DNA from: Candidatus Poribacteria bacterium
GTDB taxonomy: Bacteria; Poribacteria; WGA-4E; WGA-3G
Length of the DNA: 38,584 nucleotides
Assembly: GCA_022821725.1 (NCBI GenBank)
Contig: JAJEDB010000148.1
Coordinates: 1-38,584, forward strand
Reading direction: 5' to 3'
Position 1 is the stretch's first letter. Each line of letters opens with the position of its first letter. The notes beneath the pieces were generated by a model, which was given only the letters and a program-made list of their open reading frames with translations, had not been told where the DNA came from and made no database searches. Shown here in pieces: positions 1-8,940 of this stretch. The position numbers and the translations under genes are program-made.

Positions 1-150
1 CGGTTAGATGAAGATTAATTTATTAATTCGGTAATTTATTGGCGAAGTCCGGTGCGGTTAGGAAACCGCACCTACCGGGCCTGGGAGAACATAGCATTAC
101 CGAATTATTTTCTGAAACTTCATGAAACCGCACCTACCGGGTCGGGGAAA
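1..150. repeat. Palindromic intergenic repeat (GGTGCGGTT hairpin family), left copy
   Basis: Bases 51-59 (GGTGCGGTT) pair perfectly with 64-72 (AACCGCACC) around a four-base AGGA loop. A second half-site, AAACCGCACCTACCGGG, lies at about 125-141. The same composite, including the AT-rich stretch near 8-40 and the words around GGGAACAT and CATTACCGAATTATTTT, recurs near 14116-14310 and 14641-14735, so this is a dispersed family and not a local hairpin. It lies downstream of the minus-strand dehydrogenase gene. Confidence 0.8.
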
Positions 151-156
151 GTCGTC

Positions 157-1161
157 TTAGCGTTCTGGACGTGCTGGGACGCCCGTTTCCGCAGATTCGT
201 AGATGAGATCCATCAATTCGGATTGGATAATCCCGTTCATGGGACTCGTGCGTGATTCTGCTCTCCCCAAAACAGCGTCGATGAAGTTGTCGTCGGGCGA
301 ACCGGCGGACATGTCGTCTGTAATTGGAGGCGGATCTAACGCTTCTCCACCTTTCCAGACGCGAATCCAACCGCCACTCCAGCCGTCAACTTCGATCCTG
401 CCGTTTTCAAACACTAACGCCATGTGCGTGCCGCCAGGACTTGGGCAATTGCCACTTACCGCCATCGCCGCGAGCACACCGTTTTCAAACTTGACGTTAA
501 TCGAGGAGTTGATGTCAACGTCTCGGTCTTGGTTGTCTGTATAGGCATAGACTTCAGCGACTTTTGACTCGACCGCCCAGCAGAGACTGTTGAGGAGATG
601 TGCGCCGCTATCGTAGGCTTGTCCACCGCCAGAGAGTTTCGGGTTCTGTCGCCACGTCCCTGTTGTGCCACCTTTCCAGCCCTGCGTAATATAGCCAATG
701 ACCAATTCCAGCTTGCCAAATTCCCCGCTACGGATAACCTCTCGGGTATAATAGAAATTGGGTGTGCACGGCGTATTGTAGCCGATGGTGAGGGTAAGTC
801 CGGTTTCTTCCACCTTCTCTGCGAGGGTATACGCGTCTCTGGAAGCCGTGACCATCGGTTTTTCCATTAAAACGTGGCAGCCCGCCTCAAGTGCCTGCAT
901 GCCCTGCTCGAAATGGAGCGTGTGCGGTGTAGAAATGACGACGGCATCTGGCGATGTCTCTTTCAGTAGCGTGCCGATGTCGTCATAAGCCCCCGGACGT
1001 GGACTCAGATCGGACAGGTTTCGATCAATATAACCGTTAGCAATGTCGGTATTCACATCGCAGGTGCCGACGATTTGCACGTCAGGATTTGCGTTCATGC
1101 GTCTGGCGTGACCTGAGGAGTTTCCGCCACACCCAATCATGGCAAGTCGAATTTTCGCCAT
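157..1161 (-). CDS. Gfo/Idh/MocA family NAD(P)-dependent oxidoreductase
   Basis: A 334-residue protein of normal length for the family. The N-terminal Rossmann fold carries the nucleotide-binding glycines (IGCGGNSSGHA, residues 9-19), followed by the strand ending TCD near residue 35. The family's EKP motif (MEKPM) lies near residue 99, within the dinucleotide-binding half. The C-terminal half is the predicted alpha/beta substrate domain (GFO_IDH_MocA_C), with the GG-x-YDSGAHLLN segment typical of the catalytic helix. Family members oxidise or reduce sugars and cyclitols; the substrate here cannot be read. The ATG at 1161 is preceded by a strong AAGGAG site. It is cytoplasmic with no signal peptide. 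It shares strand with the PhyH-family gene upstream, about 200 bases away, so co-transcription is possible but not shown. Confidence 0.93.
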   Translation of the reverse strand: MAKIRLAMIGCGGNSSGHARRMNANPDVQIVGTCDVNTDIANGYIDRNLSDLSPRPGAYDDIGTLLKETSPDAVVISTPHTLHFEQGMQALEAGCHVLMEKPMVTASRDAYTLAEKVEETGLTLTIGYNTPCTPNFYYTREVIRSGEFGKLELVIGYITQGWKGGTTGTWRQNPKLSGGGQAYDSGAHLLNSLCWAVESKVAEVYAYTDNQDRDVDINSSINVKFENGVLAAMAVSGNCPSPGGTHMALVFENGRIEVDGWSGGWIRVWKGGEALDPPPITDDMSAGSPDDNFIDAVLGRAESRTSPMNGIIQSELMDLIYESAETGVPARPER

Positions 1162-1365
1162 ATTGTTCTCCTTTTTTAATTTTACCTTGCGGATAAGTTA
1201 TAGCCTTCTGGTATCTAACAGTTTCCGTGTTCGAGTTGCCTGCGCCGTTGTTGCAGGCTTAGGATTCGGTATTATACTGGACCAGTCCTTATTTCGATTT
1301 CGGATTCACCGAAAACCTACTCGTAATGAAATGGAGAGCAGTCCAGATGCCCCATAAATTAAGGA

Positions 1366-2184
1366 TTAAACGATTGGGCTTTCGTACTTAAACTTCGATA
1401 AATCCTCGACACGGATGGCGTCATCGCCGAACACCCGCGTAAAGGCATGCCCGTGATGCGACTTCGTCTCCCCATGCATGTAGCAGACACTGAACGCCCG
1501 CCGCGGAATATCGGTATCGTTCGTCCCGGAACTGTGTAGCATCCAATTGTGGAGTAAGACGACCTCTCCTGCCTTCAACTCCATCGGGAGCGGTGTTGCC
1601 TTCGCAACGATGTCGTCGATGTGTTCCTGTGTGAGAAACCCGGATCCGTTTTCAGGATTGATGAGCCTGCTATGCGACTTCGGAATGATATGTACACACC
1701 CATTCTCAATCGTTGCGGGATCCAGAGCGGTATAAATCGTGATCTGCGGGTCCCGATCGAGGTCTCGCCATCTGTCCTGATGCCATGTCAGCTGCGTGCC
1801 CTCGTGTGCGGGTTTGTTCATAAACATCGCCCGAAAACAGGCAACAGGGGTGTCACCTCCGTAGATTTTCGCGCATACCTCCTGGAAAACCGGTTTCTGG
1901 AGATACGCCAAGAAAACCGGATCCAGTTCGAGGTTCTGAATTTTCCGATACAACAACGTGGCACCTTTATGTCCCTTAGACTGCGGTCCGGGAGAGTTCT
2001 TTCCAGGTTCCCGATCCAGTTGCATCATGATTTGGTCGTAATCCAGTGATGCTTTCCCGAGCATGATGTCGTCCATCTGCTGCTGCAGTCTTGCGAGTTC
2101 TGTGTCCGTCGCGACTTGTCCGATGCGCACGTAACCGTTTTCCCAAAAATGTTCCCACTGTTCATCTGTTATATGGTGTTCCAT
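1366..2184 (-). CDS. Phytanoyl-CoA dioxygenase (PhyH) family protein
   Basis: A 272-residue protein of the Fe(II)/2-oxoglutarate PhyH family. The facial triad is readable: WHQD near residues 137-140 gives the His-x-Asp pair, and WMLHSSG near residue 217 gives the distal His, followed by a basic pair (PRRAFS) expected to bind the 2-oxoglutarate carboxylate. The HxD-to-His spacing is ordinary for the family. Substrates of bacterial PhyH proteins are very diverse, so no reaction is assigned. The ATG at 2184 has a GGGAGG site seven bases upstream. It is cytoplasmic, with no signal peptide or membrane segment. It is the first of five related but divergent PhyH proteins in the window. Confidence 0.92.
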   Translation of the reverse strand: MEHHITDEQWEHFWENGYVRIGQVATDTELARLQQQMDDIMLGKASLDYDQIMMQLDREPGKNSPGPQSKGHKGATLLYRKIQNLELDPVFLAYLQKPVFQEVCAKIYGGDTPVACFRAMFMNKPAHEGTQLTWHQDRWRDLDRDPQITIYTALDPATIENGCVHIIPKSHSRLINPENGSGFLTQEHIDDIVAKATPLPMELKAGEVVLLHNWMLHSSGTNDTDIPRRAFSVCYMHGETKSHHGHAFTRVFGDDAIRVEDLSKFKYESPIV

Positions 2185-2237
2185 GCTAAGCCTCCCAGTT
2201 GCGCATGTCGTGGTTCCGAAAAAGTCTATATTCTACA

Positions 2238-2266
2238 AGTATAACATATATTTCAAGAAGTATAAA
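2238..2266 (-). promoter_or_regulatory. Possible sigma-70 type promoter for the PhyH gene at 1366-2184
   Basis: On the minus strand TATACT (2238-2243) lies 17 bases downstream of a weak -35 TTTATA (2261-2266), about 55 bases before the start codon. The region is very AT-rich, so chance matches are likely. Confidence 0.3.
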
Positions 2267-2283
2267 CGAAAATTACAAAATAA

Positions 2284-2312
2284 TGCAACCTTTGGATATC
2301 TAAGTTACGTCA
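2284..2312 (+). promoter_or_regulatory. ECF-type promoter motif, distal copy
   Basis: TGCAACCTTT (2284-2293), 14 bases, then CGTCA (2308-2312). It is nearly identical to the motif at 2545-2573, including the flanking AAAATAA upstream and TCAATCAA downstream. The AAC element is the hallmark of ECF -35 boxes, and AAC-to-CGTC spacing of 18 bases is normal. The copy sits 304 bases before the sigma-factor gene, separated from the proximal copy by a repeat element. Confidence 0.6.
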
Positions 2313-2338
2313 CCTCAATCAATTGGTAGACTTTAGAA

Positions 2339-2460
2339 TTAATTAGACAGTCAGCACCGGTGCGGTTAGGTGAAAGACCCTATCGGGTTGGGGTAGTTAG
2401 TAGACTTTACCGGTGCGGTTAGGTGAAAGACCCTACCGGGTTGGGGTAGAATGTCTGTTT
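2339..2460. repeat. Repeat element with internal 41-bp tandem duplication
   Basis: A 41-base unit starting ACCGGTGCGGTTAGG occurs at 2356-2396 and again at 2409-2449 with one mismatch (T/C). The flanks TTAGAATTAATT and AATGTCTGTTTATTTTTC closely match the flanks of the element at 14020-14080. The shared AGACA/TGTCT ends suggest degenerate terminal inverted repeats. It lies between two ECF-type promoter motifs. Confidence 0.7.
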
Positions 2461-2544
2461 ATTTTTCAGGTTTACCAAATGAGGGCTGTCAAAAATCTGT
2501 TCGGTGAATCTCTTTGTCGAACATTTCCCTTTTTGATAAAATAA

Positions 2545-2573
2545 TGCAACCTTTCGGCACGCAGGTTACGTCA
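2545..2573 (+). promoter_or_regulatory. ECF-type promoter upstream of the first sigma/propeller gene
   Basis: TGCAACCTTT (2545-2554), a 14-base spacer, then CGTCA (2569-2573). The start codon is 43 bases downstream, a normal leader length, behind a GGAGG ribosome-binding site. The same arrangement precedes the paralogue at 14841, which suggests autoregulation. Confidence 0.7.
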
Positions 2574-2615
2574 CTTCAATCAACAGATAATACACGATTC
2601 CGGAGGTAGTTTGTA

Positions 2616-5600
2616 ATGGAACAGAAAGATGCTCAGCTCATCCAGAGGGTCCTCCAAGGTGACCAGGAGTCATTCAGTCCCTTGGTGAGAAAATATCAGA
2701 AGGGGGTTCACGCGCTGGTATGGCGGAAGATAGGGGACTTCCATATTGCGCAAGAGATCACGCAGGACGCGTTTCTCACTGCGTATCAAAAGCTCAGAAC
2801 CTTGAAAAACCATAACCAGTTTTCCGGGTGGCTCTACGTTATCGCGGCAAACCTGTGTCGCGACTATCTCCGAAGGAAGCGTTTGCCGATGGAAACCTTA
2901 GACGCTGACAATACGAATGAGGTGGACAAAGTGTCATATTCTCAATATGTAGCAGATAAGCAGAAAACCGATGCGGATGAAACACGGCGTGAAACCGTCA
3001 AGGAACTGCTCAAAAAATTACCGGAAAGCGAACGGACGGTGATGACGCTCCACTATCTCGGCGAGATGACGATCCAAGCGATTTCCGAGTTTCTCGGTGT
3101 CTCTCCGAATACCGTCAAAAGCAGGCTCAGTCGCGCCCGCAACCGTCTACGGAAAGAGGAAGACGTGATTCAGCAGAATCTCGGCAGCTTCCAACTCCCC
3201 GATACCTTCGCCGATAACATTATGCAGGAAGTTTCACGTATCGCTCCCGTTCCCCCTGCGGTGAGTAAACCCGTGGCACCTTTAGCAATTTCTGCCGCTT
3301 CCGCTATTCTCATTTTTTTAATGATGGGTGTTGGCACGCAGTATCTCTCCCGTTTTCAGAGACCTTACAATTTAGATGCGACATCGGAACCCACGGTTGA
3401 GATTATTGACGCGGTTTTCGTTTACGATTCCCCTGCGAAACCCGCAGTTCGGAGTCAGGCAGGAAGTTCGGCACTCCCGGGTAAAAGTCCCGGCGCGGGT
3501 CAGAAACCCGACGATTCCGTTGTTGCTACGCTATCCGTCGATACGATAGACGTCTCAACCCCGAAACCACAATGGCGCCAAACTCGGGGACCTGAAGGTG
3601 GTAGCGTGCAGAACCTATCTATCACATCTAACGGGGATTCTTACGCCAGAACAGGGACCGATCTCTATAGATTGGCAGACGATGGAAGTCGGTGGAGCAT
3701 TGTCAACACCAACATGCCTGTTAGCGGATCATGGCAGATGACAGAACATGAGAAGACCCTCTACGTTGTCTCCGATACGGAAGTCCTCACTTCAATAGAT
3801 AGAGGCGAGACGTGGCATGCACTCGGTGCGCGTCCCGAAGGACAGCTGGTTGATCTCGTCATAACAGATGGGTCTCCTGGGACGCACACTGATATTGTCA
3901 TGTACTTGGGACTCACTAATGGCGTATTCAGCTCCGTGGACACTGGGAAATCGTGGACGCCTGCCAGCGATCCGTTGATGGACACAGAAATTCGCGTAAT
4001 CACTGCTATTGAAGATGTCGTGTTCGTTGGAACGGATTCTGGACTTTATCGCCTCAATTCTGAAGGCTGGACGTTATTACCGGTAGATGAAGACCATGAG
4101 ACCCGCAATGTCCGCGCGCTGGCAAATGCCGGGCATCGACTCTATGTTGCCGTGGGTGAAAAAGTGGTGAACAAAGATTTTGGGCTCATGGTGCCATCGA
4201 AAATGATATGGGAGACATCTCTGTCTCTGTATCGTTCAACAGATTTGGGAGATACGTGGCAGACATTAGACCATGGAAAAGTAGAAACAGAGCCTTCCAC
4301 CCCAGTTAGCATGACGATTCGGGTTGGCGCTGCAGATCCGAACGCCGACCCAAATGGGAAGGAGCCTCCTAAGAACGCAGAAACGAAACCGACTTTAATC
4401 TTTAAAATGATAGCAGTGGAAGATAACCTTTTGATATTAGACGACAGAAACAGTTATTACTCAAGGGACGCGGGGGACACCTGGGTTGCTTTGAATTCAA
4501 GCATACCGAATATAGCAGATGTTTCGACGCTTGTGTCTTCGGATGCGAATACCTTCTATCGGAACGGAGAGTCCGGGATTTATCGCACAACCGATGCCGG
4601 CAAAACGTGGCATCCGTTTAACCCTGGATTGGTAAAGACAGCTGTGATGCATTTAGTTTCTGTGCAGAACGTGCTCTATGCCAACGTGGAAGGCATCCTC
4701 CTCGCCTCATCCGATGCGGGTGAGTCGTGGACCCCTGTCCCAAGCAGCCTCGGAAACATCATAAATCTGGTGAGATTCAACGATCTGCTCTACGCCAGAG
4801 GTGTAGACGAAACGACACCGCACCCCCGCCTCTTTCACTTATCTACCGAGGATAATCGGTTAACACCTGTTCCAGATATGCCATTTTTAGTCGGGAGAAA
4901 CTATACCAAACTGCTGGAAGAACGTTTCATGGAAATTTTCCCAGGCGAGGCAGAGGGAGAAAAAAATACTCTTGAAGATTTAGATGCAGAGGCATTTGTT
5001 GAAGACTATAGTCCGGTTTTAGAGGAACTCATTGTTGAGATTTTGACCTCGCTTGTCGGGAATTTCGCTGTCGGTGGTGACGCTTACTATATGGAGTTTG
5101 AACAGAGACTTTTCAGATGGAAGCCCGGCACAACTGAATGGGTGGATACTGGACTCATCAATAAACTTCCTGCCGATATAATTGACAGTGCTGACACCGC
5201 TGATTCCCTGCCTTCTAACCTGGCGGCTTCAGGGAATACCGTCTACATCGGTACATGGGACGGACGCCTCTTTCAATCGTTTGACGAAGGAAACACGTGG
5301 AACGATGTTACGGAGAGCCTCCCATTTCCTGTTGCGGATTTTAACGCAGTCACCTTTGCAGGCACTACCCTTTATGTCGCAACCGATAGTGGGGTCGTTT
5401 ATGCAAACGACGGAGACCTCGACTGGCACACGACAACGGATACAGAAGGCATCCCTGTCGTTATAGAAAGGTTCGCGGTAGACGGGACAACGCTGTATGG
5501 GACAAGCGAACGACAGGTGTATCAATTCAAAGAGGGGACTGGGGTGTGGCAACAGGTTGCCCCGGAAATCCCGATGCCTATTACCTCGCTTGCTGTTGAG

Positions 5601-5660
5601 GGTAATGTGCTGTATGTCGGGACGCGTGGCAGCGGTGTGCTTCGCTTTACGCTGGATTAA
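2616..5660 (+). CDS. ECF sigma factor fused via one TM helix to an Asp-box beta-propeller
   Basis: A 1014-residue protein, five times the usual ECF length. Residues about 27-91 form sigma region 2 (EITQDAFLTAYQKL) and about 129-182 form region 4, with the helix-turn-helix AISEFLGVSPNTVKSRLSRA. A single hydrophobic helix follows at about 221-243. The rest is a low-complexity linker and a large propeller-like domain with seven S-x-D-x-G-x-[TS]-W Asp-boxes near residues 391, 438, 540, 615, 657, 698 and 887, as in sortilin/BNR proteins. A helical insertion lies near 768-820. With sigma inside the cell, the single helix would place the propeller outside the cytoplasm. No separate anti-sigma gene is adjacent. 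ATG 2616 follows GGAGG by nine bases. Inferred role: membrane-tethered one-piece surface sensor and transcription factor. Confidence 0.88.
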   Translation: MEQKDAQLIQRVLQGDQESFSPLVRKYQKGVHALVWRKIGDFHIAQEITQDAFLTAYQKLRTLKNHNQFSGWLYVIAANLCRDYLRRKRLPMETLDADNTNEVDKVSYSQYVADKQKTDADETRRETVKELLKKLPESERTVMTLHYLGEMTIQAISEFLGVSPNTVKSRLSRARNRLRKEEDVIQQNLGSFQLPDTFADNIMQEVSRIAPVPPAVSKPVAPLAISAASAILIFLMMGVGTQYLSRFQRPYNLDATSEPTVEIIDAVFVYDSPAKPAVRSQAGSSALPGKSPGAGQKPDDSVVATLSVDTIDVSTPKPQWRQTRGPEGGSVQNLSITSNGDSYARTGTDLYRLADDGSRWSIVNTNMPVSGSWQMTEHEKTLYVVSDTEVLTSIDRGETWHALGARPEGQLVDLVITDGSPGTHTDIVMYLGLTNGVFSSVDTGKSWTPASDPLMDTEIRVITAIEDVVFVGTDSGLYRLNSEGWTLLPVDEDHETRNVRALANAGHRLYVAVGEKVVNKDFGLMVPSKMIWETSLSLYRSTDLGDTWQTLDHGKVETEPSTPVSMTIRVGAADPNADPNGKEPPKNAETKPTLIFKMIAVEDNLLILDDRNSYYSRDAGDTWVALNSSIPNIADVSTLVSSDANTFYRNGESGIYRTTDAGKTWHPFNPGLVKTAVMHLVSVQNVLYANVEGILLASSDAGESWTPVPSSLGNIINLVRFNDLLYARGVDETTPHPRLFHLSTEDNRLTPVPDMPFLVGRNYTKLLEERFMEIFPGEAEGEKNTLEDLDAEAFVEDYSPVLEELIVEILTSLVGNFAVGGDAYYMEFEQRLFRWKPGTTEWVDTGLINKLPADIIDSADTADSLPSNLAASGNTVYIGTWDGRLFQSFDEGNTWNDVTESLPFPVADFNAVTFAGTTLYVATDSGVVYANDGDLDWHTTTDTEGIPVVIERFAVDGTTLYGTSERQVYQFKEGTGVWQQVAPEIPMPITSLAVEGNVLYVGTRGSGVLRFTLD

Positions 5661-5776
5661 CCTAGACTGCACAGGAGACCAACGGTTTCCTATGCTACAA
5701 AGAACTCATTTATTGAAGCATTTTCAATCAGAAATGGTATTAGTATTGCTTCAACTTTGACTTTAGGAGCAGGTTC

Positions 5777-5837
5777 GTAGTAGTGCGATTTATCGCACGT
5801 TGACACGTCAAAGACGGGCAATGAATTGCCCTACTAC
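5777..5837. repeat. Three-hairpin palindromic repeat
   Basis: GTAGTAG (5777-5783) pairs with CTACTAC (5831-5837), enclosing GTGCGAT/ATCGCAC (5783-5798) and GGGCAAT/ATTGCCC (5816-5831), each with a two-base loop. The same building blocks in altered order recur at 14161-14219. It fills part of the 270-base gap after the sigma/propeller gene; no gene or clear terminator is seen there. Confidence 0.75.
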
Positions 5838-5937
5838 AAACGAAGCAAATCAACCACAAACTCAATATTGAACGACTATTAGTAGCAATTTAGGTTTAAT
5901 TAGCAAAAAATCAAAAACAAAAAAGGAGATTTTGAAA

Positions 5938-7248
5938 ATGTTAAAAATGATTAGAAAATCCAGAACCATTGTCGCACAACCTTCTGTCTTGCGACCCGGA
6001 CTACACAAATTAACGGTTTACGCGATAGCCCTGCTCACGACTCTATTCATGACGATGGTAACCCAACTGCCGCTACAGGCAGGCACAGATCAACTCCTCT
6101 TTGATAGGGCTGCGGTTAAAGATCCCGGCAGTTTGATCGTGAAACTCCAAGACACGCGTGCGCCGGTGTCCGAATTTATCGCATCGCAATTGTCGGAAGA
6201 TATGCAGTGGGTGTTATTCGGATACAATGGCGTAAGCACCCCATCCCCTCAGCAGCAGGAAGTACTGCTTTCAGACCTCAATCGACTGCTTCAAGGGGAT
6301 TCTCTCTACGATGCGCAACGGTTCGCCAATATTGAACTCAGTGAACAGACGCAGGCACGCATCGCAGAAAACCCGAAAGGTGGGGAAGCATTGGTGCGCC
6401 TCAACCGGTGTCTCTTGGCAGATGTCTATCCTTACGAACTCGCCTCACTCTCAGCGCAACCAAGTACTGAGGTTTCCAAAGGGATTGAGACGTGCAGAGA
6501 AAATTTGAGAAAAATAAAACGCGCCCTTGATGAATACAGGGCTGCCAACGCCGATGCATATCCGCAGTGGCTTTCCGATCTTTCTCCTAAGTATCTGGAC
6601 GCAAAAGCTCTCCTGTGTCCGGCAGATCCGACAGCAGGCGTCCCTGGTGTTCTCACCGAAGATGCGTCGGATCCGACACTGCCGTGCAGTTATCTCTATG
6701 AGATCCGACCTTCTGAGAAAGAGGCGCAACAGATGCTATGGACACAGGAAGGCGATATGACACCTATCGTTCGCTGTGAACACTATCGTCTCAATCTCAG
6801 TCTCGGTGGAAAACTCTATCGTAACGGTCCGCAAAGAGACATTTATAATAGCAACAAGACGGGGTTCTCCGCGCTCGCTGACGTTGTGCGGGACTTACAC
6901 ACACAACACGGAAAGGCATTTCTCAAGACACAAGCAGGCAGACAGCACCTCAAGCAGGCAACTGAAAAACTGATCATCAAACAATTCGTGCCGAAAATGC
7001 TGGGTGCCTTGGAGAAAGAAATTGCTTCTCAAGTCGAAGCACAATTGGGAAAAGACTTTCTCAAAACGCCAATGGGGATGGATATCTTCAAACAAGCACT
7101 CCCACAGGTGGGAAGCCAAATTAAGGAGCAGCTACAGGTGCAACTCGAATCGCAACTCGGCGCGGAATTTCTGAAATCGGAAGAAGGGCGGGACATCCTT
7201 GAGCAACTATCGGTATTGTTGTCCGCTGACGTGTTATCCGTTCATTGA
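5938..7248 (+). CDS. Secreted protein with pseudopilin-like domain and C-terminal FLKT repeats
   Basis: A 436-residue protein with an N-terminal hydrophobic segment near residues 25-50 (signal peptide or anchor) ending LQAG. Residues about 185-295 resemble the globular part of GspG-like pseudopilins and DUF1559-type proteins: CRENLRKIKRALDEYRA, then YPQWLSDLSPKYLDAKALLCP and a C-x-YLYEI strand. The prepilin leader and following helix of true pilins are absent. The C-terminal 110 residues hold three copies of a G-x-x-FLK[ST]-x-x-G-x-x-x-L repeat (HGKAFLKTQAG, LGKDFLKTPMG, LGAEFLKSEEG) separated by predicted amphipathic helices. ATG 5938 is chosen over the in-frame TTG at 5932 because it is nine bases from GGAG. 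Function unknown. It precedes an ABC-2 permease by 75 bases. Confidence 0.75.
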   Translation: MLKMIRKSRTIVAQPSVLRPGLHKLTVYAIALLTTLFMTMVTQLPLQAGTDQLLFDRAAVKDPGSLIVKLQDTRAPVSEFIASQLSEDMQWVLFGYNGVSTPSPQQQEVLLSDLNRLLQGDSLYDAQRFANIELSEQTQARIAENPKGGEALVRLNRCLLADVYPYELASLSAQPSTEVSKGIETCRENLRKIKRALDEYRAANADAYPQWLSDLSPKYLDAKALLCPADPTAGVPGVLTEDASDPTLPCSYLYEIRPSEKEAQQMLWTQEGDMTPIVRCEHYRLNLSLGGKLYRNGPQRDIYNSNKTGFSALADVVRDLHTQHGKAFLKTQAGRQHLKQATEKLIIKQFVPKMLGALEKEIASQVEAQLGKDFLKTPMGMDIFKQALPQVGSQIKEQLQVQLESQLGAEFLKSEEGRDILEQLSVLLSADVLSVH

Positions 7249-7323
7249 CTTCACTCTATAATAACGTGAGTTCGGTAACAGAGACGCAACCGAACGCACG
7301 TAAAAAACGCAGGAGAAATTATC

Positions 7324-8766
7324 ATGTTAACGACATTGATTCAAAAAGAGATTATGCATCACATTCTCAGCGTCCGGTTTATCGCGCTCCTGCTGATGTG
7401 TGCTTTACTCATCCCACTCACGCTTTCGATCAATTATCGTAGATATAGCCAGAACTTAACAGATTATCAAGAGTCGGTAAAACGCGAACGGACAGAAGCG
7501 GCGGAAAATCCACCGAATACCCCAGACCCAAACACGGAAGTTTCTAAATTCTTCCTCAAACCCACGCCGTTGAGCGTCTTCGCGAGCGGTTTAGAGGAGG
7601 CGCTGCCGACCTATCTTGGGATGACACGGAATGGCGTGCGACAAGGGTCAGCAGGGGTTTCTCAAGCCTCCGTGGCGTATGCCCTTGGGAACCTGGATTT
7701 CCTATTTATCGTCGGGATCGTTTTCAGTTTGTTGGCACTCCTGTTTACGTGTGATGCGATTGCCGGGGAGAAAGAGGCAGGCACGCTTCGGGTAAACCTG
7801 TCAAACCCCCTGCCCCGAGATGTGTTTTTGTGGAGCAAGCTGATTGGCGGATACATTGTGTTCGTCGTTCCATTTCTGGTGTCTTTCCTCTTGGGATTAC
7901 TCATACTCGTCGGGCAAGGGTTTCCACTCGGTGAGCTCACTGTTGCGCTGCCCGTGCTCGGTCTGACGCTCGTCTCGCTCCTCTATATTGCTGTGTTTTT
8001 TGCGATAGGTGTCGCCATTTCAACGTATCTGGACAATTCAAAAACTGCATTGATCATCGCTTTTACGTTTTGGGTATTTGCGGTGTTGATCGCGCCCCGC
8101 GGTGCATTTGTCGTCGCCAAACTTGTCGCACCCACCCGGACACAGCAAGCGGTTTATATGGAAAAAAGCGCACTTCACAATAACCTGACGAAGGATAAGG
8201 ACGAGAAGATTTGGCAAAAAATGGCTCTGGCTTTCAAGAGTGGGAGTTCTATTGGTATAGACACAAGCGATCCAGAGACGCAAAAACGGTTGGATAAACT
8301 TAGAGGACCGATTGAGGAAGAGTTTCGACAGACGTTCCAGAATCGAGCGGACAAGATTGATAGGGACTATCAACGCGAAAAGGATCGGCAAGAACAGGTT
8401 GGCGAGATGCTTTCCCGGATCGCACCCACCGCCTCACTCACCTATTTCGCGATGAACCTCACCCAAACCGGCAAGTTAAAAAGGGATATCTACTTTCAAA
8501 CGGGTGAGCGGTACTACGATCAACTCGATGATGCGTATTTCAGCCAAGTTTCAGACGATGCCCTGGCACAGATAATGCAGTTGGCGAGTCGGATGAATGA
8601 GTCTTCTGAATCCGAAACAGAGAAACTCCCGCCCCCCCCAACTCTGACAGAGCCTTCTTTATCGGATACAGTGCGTCGCTCGGCAGTGGATGTGCTCTTA
8701 CTCTGTTTTTTCGCTTTAGCGTTTACGGCGGTAGCGTTTTTGAAATTCTTCCGTTCCGATATTTGA
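7324..8766 (+). CDS. ABC-2 type transporter permease with large extracytoplasmic domain
   Basis: A 480-residue integral membrane protein. The first helix is near residues 17-37, followed by a long soluble segment. A block of helices lies at about 130-270, including the conserved cytoplasmic motif near DAIAGEKEAGTLRV (residues 143-156) seen in ABC-2/NatB/GldF permeases. A large charged domain spans about 275-455 and a last helix lies at 458-475. This pattern matches ABC2_membrane permeases whose outer domain sits between the last two helices. No ATP-binding subunit is adjacent, which is unusual. ATG 7324 has an AGGAGA site. A C8 tract at 8632-8639 is in frame here (encoding a Pro-rich stretch), unlike the C8 tracts that break two other genes in the window. 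Confidence 0.85.
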   Translation: MLTTLIQKEIMHHILSVRFIALLLMCALLIPLTLSINYRRYSQNLTDYQESVKRERTEAAENPPNTPDPNTEVSKFFLKPTPLSVFASGLEEALPTYLGMTRNGVRQGSAGVSQASVAYALGNLDFLFIVGIVFSLLALLFTCDAIAGEKEAGTLRVNLSNPLPRDVFLWSKLIGGYIVFVVPFLVSFLLGLLILVGQGFPLGELTVALPVLGLTLVSLLYIAVFFAIGVAISTYLDNSKTALIIAFTFWVFAVLIAPRGAFVVAKLVAPTRTQQAVYMEKSALHNNLTKDKDEKIWQKMALAFKSGSSIGIDTSDPETQKRLDKLRGPIEEEFRQTFQNRADKIDRDYQREKDRQEQVGEMLSRIAPTASLTYFAMNLTQTGKLKRDIYFQTGERYYDQLDDAYFSQVSDDALAQIMQLASRMNESSESETEKLPPPPTLTEPSLSDTVRRSAVDVLLLCFFALAFTAVAFLKFFRSDI

Positions 8767-8857
8767 TGCAAGCGGTTATCGGTCTTCGGTTCTCGGTTTT
8801 CGGACAAGAGGGGTTGTGAGTATTACAAACGTGGCCACAAAGTTTCTGAAATATTCC

Positions 8858-8886
8858 ATGAAACTTTATATCGCTTGTGCTATAAT
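8858..8886 (+). promoter_or_regulatory. Probable sigma-70 promoter for the ABC exporter genes
   Basis: A perfect TATAAT (8881-8886) is 17 bases downstream of a weak -35, ATGAAA (8858-8863). The start codon follows 54 bases later. The position at the head of the exporter gene pair supports it. Confidence 0.5.
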
Positions 8887-8940
8887 ATCCGTTTATAGCA
8901 CTCACGTTAGTGTGCGGCGGTAAACGAGGTATCCCCGTAA

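Noticed and set aside
5229..5672. A 147-codon minus-strand frame opposite the end of the first sigma/propeller gene
   Set aside because: It lies wholly antisense to a well-supported gene, and a similar antisense frame occurs opposite the paralogue, so it reflects the propeller's codon pattern and not a gene.
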